Shown here: positions 1-10,798 of the stretch, piece after piece
Layout of the letters: every line of letters starts with the position of its first letter
How positions within the stretch are numbered: the stretch's first letter is position 1
Assembly (NCBI GenBank): GCA_004431415.1
Contig: QPMI01000010.1
Coordinates: 186,001-250,000 of the forward strand
Length of the DNA: 64,000 bases
Reading direction: 5' to 3'
Origin: Cyanophora paradoxa
Taxonomy: Eukaryota > Glaucocystophyceae > Cyanophorales > Cyanophoraceae
The notes under the pieces: model-generated
The model's database searches: none
Told to the model about the DNA's origin: nothing
What the model saw: the letters and a program-made list of their open reading frames with translations, nothing else
Position numbers and translations under genes: made by a program

Positions 1-815
1 TTCCTCGCCCGGCCCGAGCCGTCGGTCGCGCAGGGCCACGTCAAGCAGGTCATCTCTGTCGACTTCAACCCGATGGGGTACCCCCTCGGCCTTCCCCCCC
101 CCCGCCGCTGCAAGCTCGCCCCCGACGCGACGCGTACCCCCCCGCAGGTGGTTGCTGGCCAGCGCCTCGGATGACCACACCGTACGCATCTGGGACCTCC
201 GCAAGCAGGTGCCGCCTGTACCCCCCGCTGCCGCACCCTGTACCCCGGCTGACGTTCGGGGGTACGCAGAAAGCGAAGTACACGATCGCGGCGCACACGG
301 CCCTCATCTCGAAGGTCAAGTTCCAGGTTCGGGTCCCCGCGGCCGCCCTTTCCGCGCCCCGGCTAGCTAAGGGCCCGCCCGCCCAGCCCGAGCACGGCCA
401 GTACCTCGCGTCCTCCTCCTACGACGGGACCGTGAAGACCTGGTACCCTTCTTTCTTCCCCCCTCCTCCTCCCGGCCCCGCCCGGCCCGAGGTCCTTCCG
501 CAGGGCGCCCGATCACCTTTACGACAATTGGACCCTCCTCCGGACCCTGGCCGGGCACGAAGGGAAGGCGCGTACCCCCCCCCCCGCTCTCTGCCCGCTT
601 TTCGCGGTTTTGAATAGCTTACCCCCCCCCCCCTTCCACAGGTCATGTCCGTGGACGTGGCGCGGAGTGCGGCCGCCCCCCAACTCGCCTTCCCGTACCC
701 CTCCGCCGCCACTGACGCGCGTGTACCCCTCCCAGGGACGGACCACGTGGTGTCGTGCTCGTGGGACCGGACGTGGAAGATCTGGGCGCACGAGGCGGAG
801 TTTCTCAAGGCGTAG
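1..815 (+). CDS. PRP4: U4/U6 snRNP Prp4-like WD40 protein, 3' end (5' truncated)
   Basis: C-terminal WD40 repeats of a Prp4-type U4/U6 snRNP protein, a spliceosome scaffold in the nucleus. Exons read as about 34-77, 148-208, 270-326, 387-442, 504-567, 642-666 and 736-815. Joined, they give repeats with ASASDDHTVRIWDLRK, then an AAH...ISKVKFQ block, YLASSSYDGTVKTW, TLAGHEGK and VVSCSWDRTWKIW, then a stop at 813-815. The order and the HEGKV-M-S-V-D step match Prp4 (family knowledge); other WD40 proteins are possible but fit less well. Introns are 60-76 nt. Most carry GTACCC inside or at the donor. The one at 568-641 must start GCGCGT to keep the frame, so it is a GC-AG intron. The N-terminal part lies outside the window. 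Confidence 0.8.
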
Positions 816-1879
816 GGGTACAAGATATGCTGTGGAGGCGGAGCGGCGGCCCCCTACCCCACCTCCTACCCCTGCTCCGCCAGCTTCGGCTCTGTCGCGA
901 CCAATGGAAGGGAAGGCGGGCAAAGCGAAAGCCTTGCGAGCCGCGCGCGCTAGAGCGGCCATCGCCGGCTTCCAGTGGGAAGCTCATGCCCGGAGGTAGC
1001 CAGCCCCCGGCCCCGCGGCCTGCGCGCGTCCACGCTATGCGAGCGTGTGTCGAGCGGGATTGGCGAGCACGTGCACCTGGGCGGCTAGGCCCCGTGACGC
1101 GGCGCACGGGGCGAGACCGCGAGGGTCCGATCACGAAGGGGGCACGCGGCACGCCGGCGGCGCCGCGGCGCCGGATCGGACTCCGGGACACCGACTCCCA
1201 CGGAGTCCCACCTCCGATTCCCTTCACTGCCCCCGCTGACGTGATCATCATTCATGACTGACCGCCATTGACCGGCCCACCGGGGGCTCGAAATTTCATT
1301 GCTGGAATAACCGAGGCGGCTGCGCTGCCTGCGCACCGTGGCACGCGAGCGTGCACGTGCGCGTGCGGTGCTAGCTACTAGGGGCTATAGCGCTGCACGC
1401 GCGGGCCGCGCCGGCGAGGCGGTTCAACTTTGGCAATTGCGCCGCGGTTGTGCACACTGCACAGAGATCGTCAACGTCGATCGTCGACGTCGACCAAATC
1501 GATTCCCGCGCGGTCGCAGACGGGTACGCCGATTCGGAGCATTGCGATAGGGGAACTTGGTGCATCGTTCCGCTGGCAGCTGCGCAAGCCTGCAGCCGCC
1601 GCGCCGCGTCGATCCGGTCCGCGAGCTGCTGGTTACAATGGCTTTCGGCCGGTTGCATGCACGCGGATGAGCTGTTGGCTCGATCAGATCTTTCGGAAAT
1701 CTATCTTCAAGAGCTCGAGTTGAGCGCACGCGCGCACGCGGCAGCAGCGGCGCGTACGCTCTGTCACAGTGTGAATCGTCACTTAGCTGGCGCTCGCACA
1801 CGGCACGCGCATTCGTAACCGCAGTCGCGTGTCAGATAGCAGCAGCTCGCGGCGGGCCGCGGCCTGAACAGCAACCGCA
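816..1879. other. Intergenic, no supported gene
   Basis: I see no convincing gene here. Open frames exist on both strands but none resembles a known family. The stretch is rich in short self-complementary words such as GTCGAC, CGATCG and GCATGC, around 1480-1510 and 1650-1700. Confidence 0.5.
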
Positions 1880-1962
1880 TTGTCGGAGCTCAGCAATTCC
1901 GACGCGGCGGCAGTGGCGCGAGCCGCGATAGCAACTCGTGACGACGGCGCGCTCGCTCCAAG

Positions 1963-3694
1963 ATGTGCCGCGGGTCGGATTTCGCCTCCGCCGCTTTCGT
2001 GTTCCGGAGCTGCGACAGCGCCAGCACCAGCGCCAGCTCCTCGGGACTGCCGGATGTGCCCACGACGGCTTTCCTCTGCGGCCAGCCCCCCGCGAGCGCC
2101 TCCGGCCCTTCGCAGGCCAGCAAGCACGCAGCGGGGGCCTTTTCCCCTCCCCACGGCCAACCGCAGCCGAACTGGCCGCCCCTGAACAAGAACAGCAATT
2201 CTCAGGCTTCCCCGAGGCCCCCGCCAGCCGCCAGCGAGCAGCGCCTCCCGCCGCCCCCTCTCACCAAGAGCGCCACTGTCCACGTGGCCGCTGGCGGACC
2301 TGTCCGCGCGCGGGCCACCACCGATGTCGCCGCGGCCGCGATCCCCCCCGCGACCTCGGTCTCCCGCCCCGCAAGCGCGGGATCCCTGGGCCGCGCCCCC
2401 GCTCCCGCGGCGCTGGCCGCCCGGCGCCGCCGGCCCGTTCATCTGGTGGCCGTCCCGAGTGCCGCCTCGACCCCCCTCCTTTGCGTCCCTTCGTCCTGCG
2501 GCTGCGTTGCCCGCGCATCGGGCGCCGGCGCCCGCCGGCGGTCCCTGTCGGCCCCTCCCGCCCCCGAGCACTCGGCGTCTGCCGGCGCCCGCCCCTCTGC
2601 CTCCTGCCCCCCCTCCTCGTCCTCCTCCTCCTCCGGGCCATCGACGGCCCCTTCGAAGCCGTCCGCTGTCGTCGCGGCCGCGGCGGCCGCCGCTCCAGCC
2701 GCCGGCGCCCGCCCGCGGGCGGCGACGACCTGCGAGCTCCCGCTCTCGCGGTCGGCGCCGGCCTCGTGCTCCCGGCTCGCGTGCACGTGCTCCCTCCGCA
2801 TTCTGGTGGCTGACGACGAGGTGAGCTCCTTTTTCAACTTTTCAAATTCAAATTTTCAAATTTTCGAATTGTAAGGGGTACTGCAGCCGCTGAACCGGGC
2901 GCTGGCGAGGCGCGCCTTCGGCCACCTCTGCCCCAACGCCCGCGTCGACGCCGTGCAGGATGGACGGGTACGTCATTTTCGTTCCAACATTGGATTCGAT
3001 CGCTTATCTTTCCCGGTACCCCAGGCCGCTGTGGAGGCGTTCTGTCAGGCCGAGCGCGAGGGAGGGTACGACGCCGCCGTCCTCGACTTCGAGGTCCGCA
3101 ATGCTGTACCCCCCGCTCCATCCCCCTTTTTCGCCTCTGACCTTCTACCCCGCAGATGCCCCGCCTGAACGGCGCTGAGGTCCGGCCCATTGCTGTACCC
3201 CCCGGGCTGCCCCGCCTTGACAGAGCGGTACCCCCGCAGGCTGCGGAGGAGATCCGCCGCGGGGAGGCCGGCGCAGGCGGCCGCGCCGGCGGCCGCCCGG
3301 GCAGTCGTACCCGCCTCGTCGCCTGGACGTCCCTAGTCGCCGCCCCGCCGGTGCGCCCCCCGAAATTTGAACGCGCGCTCCGCTTTGAATTTGATCTGAC
3401 GCGGGGGCGGGGCGCGCGCGCGCAGGCGGCGGCGTCCCCGACCGTCGACCGCTGCACCGCGGCGGGCTTCGATCAGGTCCTGGTGCGCGAACGCAGCCGT
3501 CCCCCCCCCCCCCACCCCATCGGCGCTCCTCAATTTCTTTTTCGCCGCAGCCGAAGCCGTGCCCGGCGGCTACGGTCGTGAACGGGGCGCTGGCGTCTCT
3601 CCAGCACGCGCCCCTCTGCCCTTTCCTCGCTTCCCTGAGCCTGGGCCCTGCCCCGGCCGCCTGCTGCGAGACCCCCACCCCGCGGGCAGCCTAA
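1963..3694 (+). CDS. Protein with a C-terminal two-component receiver (REC) domain
   Basis: The 3' half is a response-regulator receiver domain, the phospho-accepting module of two-component signalling. Exons: one ending at 2820 (...RILVADDE), then 2887-2967, 3025-3093, 3156-3179, 3240-3350, 3426-3482 and 3551-3694 (stop 3692-3694). The joined protein has the acidic pair in VADDE, the phosphoacceptor Asp in AAVLDFEMPRLNGAEV, the conserved Ser/Thr in LVAWTS, and the invariant Lys in GFDQVLPKP, so all key receiver residues are present. Upstream, 1963-2793 is an open but low-complexity Pro/Ala/Ser-rich stretch open in several frames. The real start, and whether a histidine kinase lies upstream, cannot be decided. 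It could be a hybrid-kinase tail or a stand-alone regulator. The receiver call is strong; the 5' end is weak. Confidence 0.75.
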
Positions 3695-5274
3695 GCCGCC
3701 GGCCGAGTCAGCACTGAGCAGTGGGCGATCTTGTACAGTACCCCTCCAGGCCACGGCCCGCCGTCGCTCCTCCCTTCAGCCTTTCACTCACAGCTGCAGC
3801 TCTCAGCTTCGTACATGGCAGATCCAGCTGCCCAGCGGCCGGCGCCGCCGCGTCACCCCGCGGCGGTGGCCGTGCATTTCCAGATGCAGTTTTCCATTTT
3901 CCCAGTTTTCCATTTTGCAGACCGTCGGACGTTATGCAAGACGATGATGCATGTCGCAGTGCCTGCTTATTGTGAAGTAAGCACTGTATTTCCTCGCCCG
4001 GAGCCTCTCTCGGCTCATTAACATGTTAGCTGAGGTAGCTAAGCTAGTTTCAAGTTCTTGGCTGATTTCGCGGGCCCCGCTCATTTGAAGCGGATTTCCC
4101 GGAGTTTGAATGGGATTTAGTCTGCACGTGGTTGTGCACCTAGCTTTGGAGCTTAAAGACCTGTATACCTGTGTGTGTAGCGGTATCTGCGCATTTTCGA
4201 TGCATATTCAGATTCATTTGCGATCTTGACTCCGATCGCGAGGCGATAATTATATAAGCTCGCCGGAGACAACCAAGTACCTTTCGGACTCTAGCTTTCA
4301 AGCCTGAAAGTACCTTTCCAATTCGCAACTGTAGGCCACGTGTACACACCATTTCTTTCTCCTACATTTTCGCTGGCTTGGCAATTCGATCTTAAACTCA
4401 CATTTTCAAGGCAAATTTGCTGGACCGTGGTCGTCGATCCAATTTCGCGATTGGTCGTATAATGACCTAAATTTTGCGCTGTTGTTGAGTGTAGGGCTTA
4501 CAGTAGGAGTGTGTAGGAGTCTGCGATGGGCTCCAGGGCTTTCGAGTAGCGGTAGGGCTCAAGTGAAACGAGCTTCGCAGCTTTCTTATGTTGTGCCTTA
4601 GTGAGCTTAAGCTTTGATTTGTTGTTCCTTTTCGCTTGCTTCAAATTCGTAAATATTGAAGGCTCCTTTGCTTCGAATTCTTGTTGATTTTCGGTCCCTT
4701 AAGCTTGGCTCGGTCGAGGTCTTAGTTAGTTCCGTCTGCCCTCGGATCGGAGGCCATAGCTTCCAGGCTTTGTATAGCTCGGTGTGCTTAGCGGTTCTGT
4801 ATCTGTGTAGTTGCATATACATAGGAATAGCGGCCGGGAAGCGGAGGGGGCGCGCGTGCGCGGGGCACTCGGCACGGTGAGCCTCGGAGGCCCTAATGTA
4901 TATTTAAGAGCGGATCATCGGATCCCCCGGAGCCATGTGCATATGCATGAGCCTCGGAGTGACCTTGCGACAGTCCGATCCTTGCCGGCAAGTGCGCGCA
5001 AGCTCGGGCTTCAAAGTTCCCAAGTCAGTTCAGATTATACGGTTACTGGTACAGGTTGTCCTAAAGCTGTGCAGGTACTAATCGAGGGAATGCAAGTATA
5101 AATGCTGCAGCTAGTCGTCAAGTACTAGTACTAGTTGATCGAAATTCAATTTGCGTGCACGATTAGTACGGCCTCATTCCGACGTAGTTTCCCGGGGGGT
5201 AGTAATTGCAGACGATAATCTGGGAAGGGGCGCGCGGTCAGCGGGGCGGGCGCACGAAAACAGGACGGAGAACT
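3695..5274. other. Intergenic between receiver gene and CAP gene
   Basis: About 1.6 kb of lower-GC DNA separating the 3' ends of two convergent genes. No frame with recognisable protein similarity was found. It is presumably 3' UTRs and spacer. Confidence 0.5.
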
Positions 5275-6884
5275 TTATTCAATATTTAAGGATCCAGAGC
5301 CGGGAATGACCTCCTGGCCTCCGGTGCCGAAGCTGCAGCGCGCGTAGCCGCACCCGAGCTCTCGCGTGGTCTTCCAAACCACCTGCGTGTCTGCCCCGCG
5401 CGTCAGAAGAAGCGGAAAGGAGAAGAAAGAAATTCTGGAAGGCGCACAGTGCCCGCACATCTGGCCGGCGGCGCAGGTCGCGCGTGCGTAGTCGTAGTAC
5501 GCGCGCTCCGCGACCCACGACTTCACCGTCTCGCTCGCCGGCGGGTAGATGTTCATGTACCTTCGCGTTCAAGGAGCAATTAAATTTCGCGCCGCAAAAA
5601 TCGGATTTGCGCTGCAAAAACCGGTGCCGGTACAAAATTGATCTCACCAGGCCTGGTTCTCGCCATACTGGCCATTAAGGTTGGTACGGTGGCTGCGGTC
5701 GAATGGCGATCAATGACGATCAGGATCTATATATAGATAAGAAGTCGACGAAGCGCCGAAGCTTTAGCAGGCCGCATGCAGGCGAAATGACAAGAAGCGC
5801 GGACCGCATCGGGAGTTTCCCACAGGCGGTGCACTGCGACTGCAGGTAGTTCGCCCACTCCTGAGCGATGGCCGCCAGGCGCGGATTCCAGGCGAGCGGG
5901 GCGGTGTTCCCGTAGACTGCGAAAAAAGAAGTCAGTGCGTTCGAAAATTCGACGCGGACTCCAGTGGGCATGATGCGAGCGGCGGCCACTCACGGGACGC
6001 GCGAGCGGAGTTGTGGGCGGAGGTGATTCCGGCAAGGCGCGGAGGCTCGCCCTGACTCGCGGGGACGGCGATGGCGGCGAGTTTCTCGATCGGGAGACGC
6101 TCCACGAAACCTGCGAAAATTTGAAAATGGGCCGACGTCGACCGCCGCGAAAGATAGAATGCTAACGGCCCCGTCGATAAAGCGCACCTTGCCCGCAGAT
6201 AGGAGTTTGGGTGACGCTTGCTTGCGTGGGCGGCGGGGCGGTCGCGGCGACGACGAAGCGCTCGATCTCAAGACGGACTTCCCGAGCCGACTGCATCGCA
6301 ACTTGGACGGAGAGGACGCCGTTGGAGAGGAGCTTCGAGTAGTCGGCGTTCGCGTTGGAAGAGAGAGTCACCGCGCGCCAGACCGACCCGACGCTGCAAG
6401 AGATCGCACGTGAATGAGAACCGGCACGTAATTAGGCCGATCTAGGACCGCGGCCGATCTAGACTTGATTTAAATTTAAATTTCAATTGATCATGACGCA
6501 CCCGGCAGAGCAAGGGAAGGAGCCCAAGGCTTGGACTCCGCCGCCCGGCTTGAGGATCTGAAGCACGGCGCGGCAGATCGAGGACGGCTCGGCGAGGCCT
6601 GTCTTCGCGAGGCGGATGTTCATGACAATTTGCGTCGGCACGTAGCCAGTCGGGGCGCGAAATCCGACGGTAATGGAGTACGCCGTGCTCCCGCTGGGGT
6701 CCACAACGACGAATTTGCCGTCGTTCGTCGCGCGGGTGGCGCCCACGAAATCGGTGCCTCCAATAACCTGGAGGCGGGCGCTTGCGACCGATGCCGACGC
6801 AGGAGAAAGGTCTGCAGCTGCAGAAAAGGCCAGGAAGGAGGCAAGAAGGGCGAAGGAAACGAGGAATGACGACTTCGGCTGCAT
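5275..6884 (-). CDS. Secreted CAP-domain (SCP/TAPS, PR-1-like) protein
   Basis: It starts at 6884 with a clear signal peptide (MQPKSSFLVSFALLASFLAF...). An N-terminal domain that I do not recognise follows (exon 6884 to about 6502, then 6392-6188). The CAP domain comes next: exon 6110 to about 5994 holds the AHNSAR-type start, the exon from 5916 holds LAWNPRLAAIAQEWANYLQS, and the last exons hold NIYPPASETVKSWVAERAYY and CGHYTQVVWKTTRELGCGYA. The HYTQVVW signature is split by an intron (donor GTGCGC) and is restored exactly on joining. CAP proteins act outside the cell in defence, sterol binding or matrix roles; which applies here is unknown. The junction near 5990/5916 only keeps frame with a shifted or GC-type donor. 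Divergent from the nucleoside transporter, with 424 bp between the starts. Confidence 0.85.
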
Positions 6885-7185
6885 GGTTCGAGGTTTTGAA
6901 AATTCGAGCGCTCTGCTGGCGCTGCTGGTGCTCAGGTGACGGTTCCGATCGGTTCGGGTGGCTTTCGCGGCGGTCCTGGCGCTCTGCTGGCGCCGGCTCG
7001 GACGTCTACGCGGTAAGCCTGTTGAGGGGTACTGGGAGTCAACGTGGGGGGAAGAAGGACGAGGGGTGGAGAGCTCGAGGGCTTTTTCATATTCGAGGCC
7101 TAGGGGGGTGGGGAGATCTAGAGGAGAGGGCTTCGATGGGGGGTGGCTTCTCGTGGAGGGGGGATCGATGGGGGAGGGGAGATTT

Positions 7186-7216
<31 letters not shown>

Positions 7217-7308
7217 GTGAGCCCCGAGCTAGAGAAAGCTACATTTTGAAAGAAGCTTTTAGAAATTCGCTCTCAAGGCGCGTCTGCTTCACCGGCCGGC
7301 AGGGCGAA
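6885..7308. promoter_or_regulatory. Shared upstream region of CAP and ENT genes
   Basis: The 424 bp between the divergent start codons of the CAP gene and the nucleoside transporter gene must hold both promoters (inference). It is purine-rich on the + strand from about 7020 and contains an almost pure G run of roughly 25 bases near 7189-7213, a candidate G-quadruplex. I see no clear TATA box. Confidence 0.45.
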
Positions 7309-10300
7309 ATGGCGGTCGAAGAGGTCGCCCCGATCGACGTGTCGGCTGTCGAGAATCAGCCCCGGGACAGCGCAGGCGCGCCGCCGTACGCATGGCGCGA
7401 GCGCGAGTGGAGCGATATCGATGCGAAACAGGAGCGGAGCGAAGCGGGGGCCGTCAAAGTCGACGCAGCGCACAGACGCAGCTCCGCGAGCGCGCGAGCT
7501 GCGTCTGCTGCCGAGCCGCTGAGCCGCCTCGCTTATGGGATCTTCATCCTTTTGGGAGTGCGCATATGCATACGCGCACCTGTTGTCGCGCTACTTCCCT
7601 AGGCCTGAGGCGCTTCTGCTCGCCTTGTATCAGAGCGGCTTTCTACTGCCCATCAACGCATTCCTCGCCGGTGCGCCGCCTCGCCCCGTAGACTGGCCAT
7701 GGGCCGCTATGACTGACGCGCGCCCTTTCGATTCGTGCAGCAATCGATTTCTATGCGGTGCGCATGCGCTGCAGTTTACGCTCGTTTCTTCCTAATGAAG
7801 TACTAGTCTGATGTAGAAGCCGCGCCCAGCTCATCTTCCCAGGTCGTCACGTAGAGGCCGCGTTCACTTTCGTTTTCAACCCCACCGAGCTCGTCTGCCT
7901 TCTCTTCATGAAGCGGCTCCTCGCCCGCTTCGATTTCGCGCCCCGCTGCTACCTCTCGTTCGCCGTGTGCGCCGGCGCCCCGCGCGCAGAGCGCGAAATT
8001 GCGTTTTTGCGCGAAATTTGATGCAAACGCAGACTCTTCCTCGTCATGCTCGTCGCCTCCTCCGTGGGTCCCCTGTTGGACTGCAAAATCCTCTCCCCGA
8101 CGCCCGTTCGTCCCCGCCCGATCGATTGCGCTCGCATCACCAAATTCTAATTCGTACCGCGCCTTCGAATTCGCCGCAGGCGTTCGCGGCGCTGCTCGCG
8201 GCCGTCGCCGCCTCGGGCGTTTGCTGCGCGGTCCTGGAGGCCTCGCTCTTCGGATTCGCGGGGCTCTTCCCGCCTCCGTACACCGACGTGCGCTTTAAAT
8301 TCGATTCGAGCCGGGCCGCGGACGGGCTCAACCTCGCTCGGTCCAATTCAGAGCTCCTTTAATCTAATAAAATGGATGCTAGTGTCAAGCTGGAAGGCAC
8401 GATCTGGTTTGCATTGCAATCGATCGATCCAGTCTAACTCACAGTTTATAAAGCTGATCATGAAGCTAAGAGGGCGCGCATCTAGTCTAGCTCGCAGCAG
8501 CTCGCATTTCATTTTATAAAGCTGAAGCTAAGCCTAAGAGGGCGCGCAGGCGGTGTTCATCGGGACGGGCTCCTCGGCGCTCGCCCTCTGCCTCGTCCGC
8601 ATCGCGACGAAGGCCGCCGTGGGGGGTACGTGCACGATTGCTGCTGCAGAAAAGCAATTTGCTCGGATCGGTCCGGCCAGGCAGGAAGCGGGTCGCCCCC
8701 CTCCCCACGCGCCGCCATTTCCAGCGGCTCGACCGGACCGTACGGTTACTGCTACAAAGGGACCAAAGGCTCTAGGCCTAGGTATCTGGCCTTCTAGATC
8801 TTTAATTCGATGTGCGCCAGCTGCAGGCACGCCGCAGCGTGAGGCCCGACATGTACATGCTGCAGAGTGATGCCGGCCGGGCTGGCTCTAGATCTCTGAT
8901 CATGACCCCTTTAATTTCATGTGCGCCAGGCACGCCGCAGCGCGAGGCGACGTGGTACATGCTCATCGCGACCTCCTCCCTCCTCGCCTGCGTCCTCGGT
9001 GCCCGTACCCCCCTCAAGTTCCCCCTTTCCGAATTCTCGTACCCCTTTCGATATCGATCGCGCAGGCCTGGCCGTTTTGATGCGGACGGGCGTCGCGCGG
9101 CGCTACGCGGGAGGGGGCGCCCGCGCGCGCTCCGTCCTTGAAGAGGGGGGAGGGGGTACAGGCACGGGCTCCGAGGAGCAGGAGGCCCTCCTGGCGGGGT
9201 ACCGCGATTCCGTCTCCGAGGAGGCGGACCGTGAGGCGGCGGAGGAGGCGGGGGCGGGTCTGCGGAGCCCGGTACCCCTCCCCGTGACACGCCACGCGAC
9301 GGAGCCGCCCCCGGACGGGTACCCCGACCGCCTCCCCCACTCCGAGGTCCTCCGTCGCGTCTGGCCGTGCATGCTGGCGCGTGTACCCCCTCCTCTCCGT
9401 TTCGTGTCCCGAGAATCGCGTGTCCTCCCCAGCTTGTGCTTCTCTGCTTCACGGTATCCCTCTCCGCCTTCCCCGCCCTCCTCGTTCGGGGCCTCGGCTC
9501 CTGGAAGACGGGTACGCATGTCTCGCGCTCTAAGCTCCCAAATACCAATTGCAAGCCAAGTCTCGCGCGCGTCTTGTATATATGATTCTCCTTTGCTTCC
9601 TTCTACATACTTCGATCTGATCAGCAGCTTTCATTTCGCAGTGGCGATGCTGACGCTGTCGGCGTCGGCGGACCTAGCCGGCCGCCTCCTCCCGCGGGCC
9701 CTCCCGAGCCTCCCCCTCCCCCCGCTCCTCGCCCTCGCCGGTGCGACCTCCCTGCAATTGGCGCCTAGGCCTTCGCGATTTTTCGCGGTGGCAGTCTAAG
9801 CTATGATCTACGATCTACGTGCGTTCTCCTTATAATTGGATAGATTAGACGTTTCCTCGTGATCCTAAATTCAAGCTTGGGATCATATGCATATCGTGAT
9901 CATAAATTCAAGCTTGGGCCCGCCCGAGCCTCGATGCGTACGGCGCGACTTCTTTGCGATTGAGCTTAACTAAATTGTAACTTGTAAGTAAATCTAATTG
10001 TAAATATTAGCTAGATTTCCTCGGCGTCGTAGCTACAGCTCCGGATCCAGAAGCGCTGACAGTCTCCGGCTCGGCAGCGGGGCGGGTGGCCTTCGTGCCG
10101 CTGCTGCTGCTGCGCCACCGGGGGGCGGCGACGGCCTCCTTCGCCTTCGGCGCCGCCGTCGCCGTCGCCCTCGGCCTCTCCAACGGCTACGTCGCGGTGC
10201 GCTGGCTGGCGTGAATTACAATAAGGGAAAAGCATCTATCTAGAGAGCGTCTATCTAGACCAAGATCAAGATTAGGAGACCAAGATATAGGATTCGAAGT

Positions 10301-10798
10301 TAGAGAGCGTCGCCCTCGGCGCGCTGGCATAAAATTAGGATCCCGGAGCAATTGCGCACCGACAAAACAGTAAATGCTTAGGCGACGCCGAATTTGTTAA
10401 TTATAACGTTCTGGTTGTCTTTCGCGATTGAGAGCTCTGTAAGCGTCGACCTCTTTGCGCGCCAGCTCCTGGGGATGCGCTACGGGCCCGCGCGCCTCTC
10501 CAAGCCCCCCGACCGGTGCGGGTCACTTCCCTCCCCCCCTCCCCTCCCCCTCCCCCTCCTCCTCACCCTGCCACCGCCTTAGCTATATGTAGCTCTCATT
10601 ATTACCTATTAGAAATTTTATTCTTAGTATTCTTAGGCTCCTGTTAGAATGTAACTTAGCAATGCGAGCAAGCTTTAGAAGCTTACCCTGCGACCGCCGG
10701 GCAGGGAGACGGCGGGGCACTTGATGGCGTACTCGCTGATCGCCGGCCTCGCCCTCGGCTCCGTCGCCGGCTTCGCCCTCTCCTACGTCCGCCTTTAA
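7309..10798 (+). CDS. Equilibrative nucleoside transporter (ENT/SLC29 family)
   Basis: Membrane carrier moving nucleosides or nucleobases down their gradient. Exons: 7309-7557, 7634-7670, 7741-7757, 7830-7964, 8180-8287, 8550-8625, 8930-9004, 9066-9376, 9433-9511, 9642-9740, 10078-10196, 10466-10515 and 10705-10798. ENT landmarks in order: an 80-residue polar N-terminus, then GIFILLG...GFLLPINAFLA (TM1), AIDFYALIFPGRHV, ASLFGFAGLFPPPYTD, AVFIGTGSSALALCLVRIAT, an acidic cytoplasmic loop (exon ending 9376), LVLLCFTVSLSAFPALL, the FVPLLLLR block, ALGLSNGY, and PPDRETAGHLMAYSL...LSYVRL before the stop. The intron starting at 9377 needs a GCGCGT donor (GC-AG). The family call is firm; the substrate is unknown. 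Confidence 0.9.
8793..8966 (+). repeat. Duplicated exon start with acceptor site inside ENT intron
   Basis: Two similar segments, about 8793-8866 and 8887-8966. Both contain TCTAGATCT, a TTTAATT stretch, a TGTGCGCCAG acceptor, and GCACGCCGCAGCG(T/C)GAGGC followed by a TACATGCT word. The second copy carries the in-frame exon (GTPQREATWYMLIA). The first reads as a decayed pseudo-exon in the upstream intron. Confidence 0.7.

Noticed and set aside
1783-2571. 262-codon minus frame overlapping the receiver gene
   Set aside because: Low-complexity Gly/Arg/Ala composition opposite a Pro/Ala-rich region. The + strand has the verifiable receiver domain.
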